Of a stretch of 64,000 bases of DNA, positions 58,079 to 64,000 are shown one piece after another. The notes beneath the pieces were generated by a model. The model was not told the DNA's origin, made no database searches, and saw only the letters and a list, made by a program, of their open reading frames with translations. The stretch is from NCBI RefSeq assembly GCF_036016755.1, contig NZ_JAYXIH010000001.1, positions 184,153 through 248,152 on the forward strand. Direction: 5' to 3'. The position numbers and the translations under genes were made by a program. Numbering within the stretch: position 1 is the stretch's first letter; every line of letters begins with the position of its first letter. The stretch is from Aurantimonas coralicida_A. GTDB lineage: Bacteria > Pseudomonadota > Alphaproteobacteria > Rhizobiales > Rhizobiaceae.

Positions 58079-59379
58079 TTGACGAACTGCGGCATCAAGA
58101 GGCGTGGTAGCCAGAGTGTGATGGAAGGGAAAAGAACGACCAGCACCAGGATGGTCAGCATCGGCAGCAGGATGAACGCCACGTCACGCATCGCCGCCTT
58201 CACCGGAATCCCGCCGATCGAACACGAGATCAGCAGACAGAGCCCGTATGGCGGCGTCACCAGACCGAAGGCGAGGCTGATGATGCCGATCATGGCGAAG
58301 TGGATCGGGTGCATCCCGACCTCGAGGGTCACCGGATAGAGCACGGTGCCGAGGATGATGATGGCCGGAATGGCGTCGATGAAGAGGCCGATGATCAGGA
58401 AGGCGATCGCGACCGCGAAACCCATTTCGACGATTCCAAGATCCAGGACTTGCACATAGCTGACAAGGGCCGCGGGAATTCTGAAATAGGCCAGCGTCCA
58501 GCCAAAGGCGCTCGCGGTGCCGATGCAGAACAGGGCGATCGCCGCAAACCGGCCGGTATCATAGAAGACATGGGCGACTTCGCGCGGACCGACCGCGCGG
58601 TAGACGATCAGGCCAAGAACGAGTGCATAGAGCGCAGCGACGACCGATGCTTCGGTCGGCGTGAACAGACCGCCGACGATACCGCCAACGATGATGACCG
58701 GCGTCAGCAGCGCCAGCAGAGCCCCCACCAGAGCGCTGGCGAATTCGCCAAGCGTCGCGCGGCCGTGCGGTTGCATGCCATGCCGGCGGGCATAGACGTA
58801 CACCGCCACCATCATCGCCATCCCAATCAGGATGCCGGGCAGGATGCCGGCGACGAAGAGGCCGCCGATCGACACCGACATCAAGCCGCCCCAGACGACC
58901 ATCAGGATCGACGGGGGAATGATGACGCCCATCACCGACGAACAGGCCGTGACCGCCACGGAGAAGGACGGGGAGAAACCTTCCTTCTTCATTTGCGGAA
59001 TCAGCAGCGACCCGATCCCCGCCGCGTCGGCGGTGGAACTGCCGGAAATGCCGGCGAAGAACATCGAGACGACCACGTTGACGTGGCCGAGCCCGCCCGG
59101 CAGGTGGCCGACCATCGCGCGGGACAGGCGGATCAGCCTGTCGGTAATTCCGGCCGCGTTCATCAAATTGGCGGCGAGCAGAAAGAACGGCACGGCCAGA
59201 AGGACGAAGGAATTGTAGGAGCGGAACATCTCCTGCAGCACCAGCACCGGTGTCAGGCGAGGCTCGATGAAGAAAACCGGGATGCAGGCAAGCGCCAGGG
59301 CGAACGCGACCGGCACGCGCAGGATTATGAGAAGAAACAGAAGACCGAACAAAATGCTCGCGACAGTGCCCGGCGTCAT
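58075..59379 (-). CDS. TRAP transporter large permease (DctM)
   Basis: The 434-residue large membrane subunit of a tripartite ATP-independent periplasmic transporter, with about 12 to 13 spans. Conserved segments are SGSSTADAAGIGSLLIPQM, IPPSILMVVWG and LITLGLVTPPYGLCLL-like FGLVTPPYGLCLLISCS. ATG 59379 overlaps the dctQ stop (ATGA). The longer frame upstream is spurious. Uptake is driven by the sodium or proton gradient. Confidence 0.94.
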   Translation of the reverse strand: MTPGTVASILFGLLFLLIILRVPVAFALALACIPVFFIEPRLTPVLVLQEMFRSYNSFVLLAVPFFLLAANLMNAAGITDRLIRLSRAMVGHLPGGLGHVNVVVSMFFAGISGSSTADAAGIGSLLIPQMKKEGFSPSFSVAVTACSSVMGVIIPPSILMVVWGGLMSVSIGGLFVAGILPGILIGMAMMVAVYVYARRHGMQPHGRATLGEFASALVGALLALLTPVIIVGGIVGGLFTPTEASVVAALYALVLGLIVYRAVGPREVAHVFYDTGRFAAIALFCIGTASAFGWTLAYFRIPAALVSYVQVLDLGIVEMGFAVAIAFLIIGLFIDAIPAIIILGTVLYPVTLEVGMHPIHFAMIGIISLAFGLVTPPYGLCLLISCSIGGIPVKAAMRDVAFILLPMLTILVLVVLFPSITLWLPRLLMPQFVN

Positions 59380-59858
59380 GCCGCGGTACCTTTGGCGACG
59401 GCGATCTCCTCGACGATCTTTTCGATCACGAAGAGCGTCGTCACCACGCCGGTCAAAGGCCAGGCGACGAAAATCCAGTTCATCGGCAGGGCCGCGATTT
59501 CCGACTTCTGGTACCAGCCGAACAGCATGAAGTCCCAGCCATACCAGATGAAGATCAGGGCGACCGCGAGGATCATGAGCTGGACGAAAATGCGTTTGGC
59601 CGCCTCGACCTTGGCGTTGGCTGACACCGGAAGCACTTCCAGGTCGAAATGCGTGCCGTCCCGCACCGCGCACATGGCGCCGACCATGATCATCCAGACG
59701 AAGCAGAACCGCGCAATTTCCTCGGTCCAGATGTAGCGCGGGACGATCCCGGTGAACCGGGAAAGGATCTGCGCCGTGACTGGGACGAGCAGACCGGCAA
59801 TGAGCAGTCCAAGCGCTAGCCTAAGCACGAGGTGGATGGCGTCGAGAACGCGGGTCAT
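59376..59858 (-). CDS. TRAP transporter small permease (DctQ)
   Basis: A 160-residue four-helix membrane subunit that pairs with DctM. Spans are seen at LALGLLIAGLLVPVTAQIL, ARFCFVWMIMVGAMCAV, LMILAVALIFIWYGWDFML and NWIFVAWPLTGVVTTLFVI; WTEEIARF is the conserved family motif. ATG 59858 starts it. It lies between the binding protein gene and dctM. Confidence 0.92.
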   Translation of the reverse strand: MTRVLDAIHLVLRLALGLLIAGLLVPVTAQILSRFTGIVPRYIWTEEIARFCFVWMIMVGAMCAVRDGTHFDLEVLPVSANAKVEAAKRIFVQLMILAVALIFIWYGWDFMLFGWYQKSEIAALPMNWIFVAWPLTGVVTTLFVIEKIVEEIAVAKGTAA

Positions 59859-59954
59859 GATCGTCCTGTGAGGTGAAACGAACGAAACCAGTGGTGGCAG
59901 AGTCGCGCCGGAGCGGGCCATGGCTCGCCCCGGCGCAGCTCAACCGATCCGTCG

Positions 59955-60965
59955 TCACTGCACGTTCTGTATGGCCTTCAGGACGTCTGTCGCGCCGAGT
60001 TCGGCGGCATATTCCTCCAACACCGGTTTGGCCGCCTCCAGCATCTTGTCGCGCTCGGTGAACTCGTGGGTCTTGATCCAGCCCTTGTCGACCATCGCCT
60101 GCAGCTTCTTGGAATCCTCGCCGCTCTCGATATCGCGCCCGAATTTGCCAGCCTCCGCGCCTGCCCCGTCGATGCATCCCTGCAGTTTCTCCGGCAGCCC
60201 CTGATAGGTCTTGTTGGAGATGAACAGCGGACGGATGGTAATCGCATGCTTGGTCAAAGCGAGATCAGGCCCGACCTCGTAGAACTTCATCTGCTCGACG
60301 CCGGCCGCTTCGTTCTCGGCGGCGTCGATCACGCCGGTCTGAATCGCGTTATAGACCTCGTTATAGGCAATGACTGTGGGCGCGGCGCCCAGCGCATCGA
60401 AAACGCTCGTCCAGATCGGCGCACCCTGCATGCGGATCGGCAAATCCTTGAGCTCCGCCATGTTGGTCACCGGCTTGTTGGCGAAAACATTGCGGGTGCC
60501 ACCGCCCGCATAGCCGAGGAGACGAATGTCGGCCTTTTCGAGGATGTCGTCGGCGACGGGCTTTAGCAAATCCTGCTCAAGCACCTTGTTCCAGTGTTCC
60601 TCGTCGCGAAACAGGAACGGCATGTCCATCAATGGCGCCATGTTCGAGAAGGTCGAGATATGCGCGGGAGACGCCACGGCATAGTCGACCGACAGGCCCT
60701 GGTTCATATAGGCGACGTAATCCTTTTCCAGGCCCAATTCGGAGTTCAGGTGCATCTCGAATTCGACCGGCTCGTCGGTATAGCAGGCCTTCACCAGCTC
60801 CTCGAACTTGCGCATGGTCTTGGTGAAGGCATGGTTCTCGTCGAACTGACTGGCCCCGACCAGCTTGATCTGGGCGAGAGCCGGAGCCGTAGCACCGAGG
60901 GTCGCAACGCCCATGGTGACGACAAGCGCGACGGTGGTTCCTCCAAACAATTTGAAGCTGTTCAT
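59955..60965 (-). CDS. TRAP transporter substrate-binding protein (DctP)
   Basis: The 336-residue periplasmic binding protein has a signal peptide (MNSFKLFGGTTVALVVTMGV, cleavage near ALA). The ligand-pocket Arg lies in DLPIRMQGAPIWTSVFDALG, and AYNEVYNAIQTGVIDAAEN is the conserved DctP helix. The ligand is probably a carboxylate, but its identity is unknown. A ggaggg Shine-Dalgarno precedes ATG 60965. It is first of the dctPQM operon and divergent from fixL. Confidence 0.94.
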   Translation of the reverse strand: MNSFKLFGGTTVALVVTMGVATLGATAPALAQIKLVGASQFDENHAFTKTMRKFEELVKACYTDEPVEFEMHLNSELGLEKDYVAYMNQGLSVDYAVASPAHISTFSNMAPLMDMPFLFRDEEHWNKVLEQDLLKPVADDILEKADIRLLGYAGGGTRNVFANKPVTNMAELKDLPIRMQGAPIWTSVFDALGAAPTVIAYNEVYNAIQTGVIDAAENEAAGVEQMKFYEVGPDLALTKHAITIRPLFISNKTYQGLPEKLQGCIDGAGAEAGKFGRDIESGEDSKKLQAMVDKGWIKTHEFTERDKMLEAAKPVLEEYAAELGATDVLKAIQNVQ

Positions 60966-61213
60966 TTTTGTCCCTCCGGTTTGACAGCGCCAGGCCAAAA
61001 GTCCATTCACCGCCGTTGCTGTTGCAATGCAATATTTTCTCTGCATCGTCTTTTTGCGGTCACTATATCCAAGGGTTTCATGGGGTCAACGTGGATCGTC
61101 TTCGCTTCCGTCCCTCGGCTGCCCCACCGAAGATCCGTGCCGCCGCGCTCTCTTGATCCTGTCAGAGTTTACTGTTTTCTGGCCCCGAAATGCTCCAGCA
61201 AGGTTCTAAGGCG

Positions 61214-62737
61214 ATGTCCGACCAACCAATGGTGCCACGTAATGCAGCAAAAGGCCCTCTGCTGCGGGCGGTCGGCGCAGTCCGGACGGAAGGGCTTCCG
61301 GCTTATGCCCTGGCACTGGTGGCCGTCGTCGCAACGGTCGCGCTCGGCATTATGCTGCCGGGCGGTTTCGATGATCCGCCCATCGCCTGGTTCGTGCCAG
61401 CGATTCTCTTCGCCTCCATCTCCGGGGGAATCTGGCCAGGTCTGCTCGCGCTTGTCCTCTCCCTGACCGGCTCGCTTTATTTCGGCAGGTCATCGACAGC
61501 GCCCGCCGGCGATCTTCTGACCGCCGCCGGCTTTGTGACGGTGGGCGGCGTTGTCGCTCTGACCGGTGCGACGCTGCGCCACGCTGTTGGATTGATCGCG
61601 ACGACTGAACGCGTCCTCGATGCCCGCGAGATGCACCTGCGTTCGATCCTCGACACGGTCCTTGATGCGACGGTCGTCATCGAGAAAGACGGCACGATCG
61701 TATCCTTCAATGCCGCCGCGACACGCCAGTTCGGCTATAGCGTGGATGAGATCGTCGGTCAGAACGTCCGAGTCTTGATGCCTGAACCCTATCGCGGTGA
61801 GCATGACGGCTATTTGCAACGCTACCTGACCACGGGCGAAAAGCGGATTATCGGCGTTGATCGCGTCGTGGTCGGACAGCGAAAGGATGGCTCCACCTTT
61901 CCCATGAAGCTGGCGGTCGGTGAGATGAGGATGGGCGACTCGATCTTTTTCACCGGGTTCATTCGCGATCTGACGGAGCGCGAGGAGTCGGCGGCGCGGC
62001 TGCAGGAAATCCAGGGCGAGATGGCAAGGCTTGGACGCCTCAGCGATCTCGGCGAAATGGCATCGACCCTCGCCCACGAACTCAACCAGCCTCTGTCGGC
62101 GATCTCCAACTATGCCCAGGGTTGCACCCGGCTGCTGCGCGATATGGACGACGCGCTGGCGATCCGCATGCGCGAAGCGCTGGAAGAGATTGTCCGACAA
62201 TCGCTCCGCGCCGGTCAGATCATCCGGCATCTGCGCGAATTCGTAGCACGCGGGGAAACCGAGAAAACGCCGGAAAATATCCGCGTGCTGGTCGAGGAAG
62301 CCGGCGCGCTGGCGCTGGTCGGATCCCGGCAGATGGGTGTCCGGTCGATTTTCGAGTTCAGTCCCGGCGCCGACATGGTCATCGCGGACAAGATTCAGGT
62401 GCAGCAGGTACTGGTCAATCTCATGCGCAATGCGATGGAAGCCATGCGCGGCAGCGAAGTGCAGGAGCTTTTCATCCGAACGGCTTCCAACGGACGCGGC
62501 GATGTTGTGGTTGAGGTCGCCGACACGGGAACCGGAATCACCGACGAGATCGCGGCCGGGTTGTTCAAACCCTTCGTCACGTCGAAGCCCAACGGCATGG
62601 GCGTCGGCCTCGCCATCTCCAAGCGCATCGTGGAGGCCCATGGCGGCAACATATCGGCGAGTGGTAACGACAAGGGCGGCGCCACATTCCGCTTTACGCT
62701 GCCGGCGATGAAGGAGGTCTCGAATGGAGATCGGTGA
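61214..62737 (+). CDS. fixL: Oxygen sensor histidine kinase FixL
   Basis: A 507-residue kinase. The N-terminus has about four membrane segments (residues 28-125), as in Sinorhizobium FixL. The heme-PAS domain follows: in EPYRGEHDGYLQRYLTTGEK the His aligns with the proximal heme His200 of Bradyrhizobium FixL, and Arg206 and Arg220 equivalents are present; the His214 position is Arg. The kinase core has ALAHELNQPL-like TLAHELNQPLSAISNYAQG, VNLMRNAMEAM, DTGTGI and GMGVGLAISK. ATG 61190 is an alternative start. fixJ overlaps its 3' end by 14 bases. Confidence 0.93.
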   Translation: MSDQPMVPRNAAKGPLLRAVGAVRTEGLPAYALALVAVVATVALGIMLPGGFDDPPIAWFVPAILFASISGGIWPGLLALVLSLTGSLYFGRSSTAPAGDLLTAAGFVTVGGVVALTGATLRHAVGLIATTERVLDAREMHLRSILDTVLDATVVIEKDGTIVSFNAAATRQFGYSVDEIVGQNVRVLMPEPYRGEHDGYLQRYLTTGEKRIIGVDRVVVGQRKDGSTFPMKLAVGEMRMGDSIFFTGFIRDLTEREESAARLQEIQGEMARLGRLSDLGEMASTLAHELNQPLSAISNYAQGCTRLLRDMDDALAIRMREALEEIVRQSLRAGQIIRHLREFVARGETEKTPENIRVLVEEAGALALVGSRQMGVRSIFEFSPGADMVIADKIQVQQVLVNLMRNAMEAMRGSEVQELFIRTASNGRGDVVVEVADTGTGITDEIAAGLFKPFVTSKPNGMGVGLAISKRIVEAHGGNISASGNDKGGATFRFTLPAMKEVSNGDR

Positions 62738-63374
62738 CTATACGGTCCACATCGTCGACGACGAGGAGGCGGTGAGAAAGTCGCTCTCCTTCCTGCTGAC
62801 CACGGTCGGCTTCACTGTGCGCGTGCACGGCTCGGCGACGGCCTTACTAGCCGCCGCGCCCGGACTTGGGAAAAGCTGCCTGGTGACCGATCTGCGCATG
62901 CCGGATATGAGCGGCGTCGACTTGCTGCATCGTCTGAAGGACGCGCAAGCACTGATGCCGGCGATCGTCGTCACCGGCCATGGCGACGTGCCGATGGCGG
63001 TGGAAGCCATGAAGGCCGGTGCGCTCGATTTCATCGAAAAGCCGTTTGAGGATGAGGTGCTGATCGCGGCGATTCATCGCGCCGCCGCCGAGCTCGAGCA
63101 ACGACTCGACGGCGTCGATGTTCAGGCGATCCAAGCCAGGATCACGACATTGACCGAACGCGAATCTGAGGTCCTGTCTGGCGTTGTGAGAGGGCTTCCC
63201 AACAAATCCGTCGCCTTCGACCTCAATATCAGCCCGCGCACGGTCGAGGTTCACCGCGCCAATATCATGGCGAAGATGCAGGCTGGCAGCCTTGCCGAAC
63301 TTGTCCGCATGGCACTGCTGGTGGACATGGGTGGTGAGCGGACGGCGACGAGCGCACGGGACCGGTCAAATTGA
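62724..63374 (+). CDS. fixJ: Response regulator FixJ
   Basis: A 216-residue regulator with a receiver domain (acidic pair IVDDEEAVRKSL, phosphoacceptor Asp in LVTDLRMPDMSGVDLL, Thr in VVTGHGDVPMAVEAM, Lys in FIEKPFED) and a C-terminal LuxR-type helix-turn-helix (LTERESEVLSGVVRGLPNKS, then NISPRTVEVHRANIMAKM). It activates fixK-type promoters under low oxygen. It is translationally coupled to fixL. Confidence 0.95.
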   Translation: MEIGDYTVHIVDDEEAVRKSLSFLLTTVGFTVRVHGSATALLAAAPGLGKSCLVTDLRMPDMSGVDLLHRLKDAQALMPAIVVTGHGDVPMAVEAMKAGALDFIEKPFEDEVLIAAIHRAAAELEQRLDGVDVQAIQARITTLTERESEVLSGVVRGLPNKSVAFDLNISPRTVEVHRANIMAKMQAGSLAELVRMALLVDMGGERTATSARDRSN

Positions 63375-63450
63375 TCTGACGCATGGCGCGGCCTCTCCAA
63401 GAACGATAGTGCACCAACAAGGGTCGGGCATTGCCCGGCTCGCGACGCAT

Positions 63451-63828
63451 ATGTCCGGAGCACCCCGTATCGTGGAGACAATCGGCCTGATTCTTGTCGT
63501 GGCGCCCGACCGTGATTTTCGCAAATCGCTCGAATTCGCGCTCGAAGCGGAAATGTACGAGGTGGATTCGCATGCCGGACTCACCTCGGCTCTCGCATCG
63601 CCGCGCGTCAGATGGTTGGACTGCGCGATCGTCGACGAAAAAGCGGTGCGCGATCACACCTCCGAATGGGATGCGCTCGAACGCCTCGGCGCGCCGGTCA
63701 TTTTTCTGATGGATAAGCGGCCCCCTCCGACCGACTTTGCCCAACTGACAATTCTGACCAAGCCATTTCTGGGCAACGCTTTGATTCAAAAGCTTGAAAA
63801 CATTGCCGGAAGTCCGGCAACGCGTTGA
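63451..63828 (+). CDS. FixT-like receiver-domain protein
   Basis: A 125-residue degenerate receiver domain directly after fixJ. It keeps the acidic pair (VVAPDRDFRKSLEFALE), the phosphoacceptor-position Asp (CAIVDEKAV) and Lys (LTKPFLG), but the Thr/Ser position is lost (FLMDK). FixT of Sinorhizobium and Caulobacter is a similar single receiver-like protein that inhibits FixL. This one has a single Cys, so it cannot bind an Fe-S cluster through several cysteines as Caulobacter FixT does. The start is uncertain; GTG 63409 is also in frame. Confidence 0.72.
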   Translation: MSGAPRIVETIGLILVVAPDRDFRKSLEFALEAEMYEVDSHAGLTSALASPRVRWLDCAIVDEKAVRDHTSEWDALERLGAPVIFLMDKRPPPTDFAQLTILTKPFLGNALIQKLENIAGSPATR

Positions 63829-63831
63829 GGC

Positions 63832-63849
63832 TACGTAATTCCCCTAAGG
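63832..63849 (+). promoter_or_regulatory. Candidate FixJ binding site
   Basis: TACGTAATTCCCCTAAGG resembles FixJ-bound promoters of fixK genes (a GTAMGTA-type element followed by TTYCCC; consensus recalled from memory). It lies 72 bases before the next ATG, in the correct place to control that gene. Confidence 0.5.
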
Positions 63850-63920
63850 ACATAACCGAATTTCGCGCAACCATGATCGGCGCCATTGTTTCCCCACCAG
63901 AACGGAAAAGGGAAACAACA

Positions 63921-64000
63921 ATGCTCGCTTCCACCCTCGCCCCGTCGCCCTTGCGGTCGCATCCCTTCACGATCGATCACCCGGCGTTTCCACCGGCTGC
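63921..64000 (+). CDS. Start of a gene cut by the window edge (possible fixK)
   Basis: ATG 63921 follows aaaaggga at 8-10 bases. The 26 visible codons begin MLASTLAPSPLRSHPFTI and show no recognisable domain yet. Its position behind fixLJ, a FixT-like gene and a candidate FixJ site suggests a Crp/Fnr-type FixK regulator, but nothing in the visible residues proves that. Confidence 0.5.
   Translation, partial: MLASTLAPSPLRSHPFTIDHPAFPPA

Noticed and set aside
58300..59736. 478-codon plus-strand open frame opposite dctM
   Set aside because: Asp/Arg/His-rich mirror of a membrane protein; no start signal or domain.

Overview
The window reads as a conserved chromosomal core segment of a GC-rich alphaproteobacterium of the order Hyphomicrobiales (Rhizobiales). 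Supporting signs are the gene order ponA-amiC-rne, gatCAB-ruvX, pyrB-pyrC'-plsY-dprA-topA-rnr and rpmG-pleD-divK-DUF3572-dinB, a DinB with an N-terminal zinc ribbon, a giant Growth Pole Ring (GPR/RgsE)-type protein, GAAC-N7-GAAC LexA boxes and a heme-PAS FixL. The family (perhaps Aurantimonadaceae or a relative) is a guess. I see no rRNA, tRNA, CRISPR, IS element or prophage. One N at 41299, flanked by an 81-bp direct repeat, marks a contig join.

Layout. 1-9059: the tail of an M23 peptidase, prfB with its programmed frameshift, PBP1A and a periplasmic amidase (envelope growth), then RNase E after a long leader. 9210-15800: an aminotransferase, an M48 protease and a DsbA-like oxidase, then aroQ-accB-accC-aat. 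15740-21123 (minus strand): gatC, GNAT, gatA, gatB, GNAT, NDUFA12 and DUF2155. 21245-25222: UPF0173 hydrolase, ruvX, two membrane proteins and an AidB-type acyl-CoA dehydrogenase. 25300-34751: pyrB, a catalytically incomplete dihydroorotase, plsY, dprA, topA and rnr. 34748-39854: DUF983, Nudix, MFS and rpmG, then divK-pleD. 40000-46296: DUF3572, a HAD-like protein, dinB, dnaE and an SOS-type promoter driving a 28-residue membrane peptide. 46454-56454: DUF922 protein, ferredoxin/ferredoxin reductase, Hpt protein and the 2280-residue GPR-like protein. 56744-64000: an amidase, a TRAP transporter (DctPQM) divergent from fixL-fixJ, a FixT-like receiver protein and the start of a further gene behind a candidate FixJ site.

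How parts fit together. PBP1A, the amidase, DivK/PleD, the Hpt protein and the GPR-like protein all bear on polar growth and cell-cycle control. FixL/FixJ with a FixT-like protein form an oxygen-sensing module with a likely feedback inhibitor, next to a TRAP uptake system that may be co-regulated. DinB, DnaE and the new small peptide sit together; the peptide has a consensus -35 and two GAAC-N7-GAAC boxes, one over the -10 and one over the Shine-Dalgarno. I consider it the strongest candidate for an undescribed element here: a SidA-like, damage-induced membrane micropeptide.
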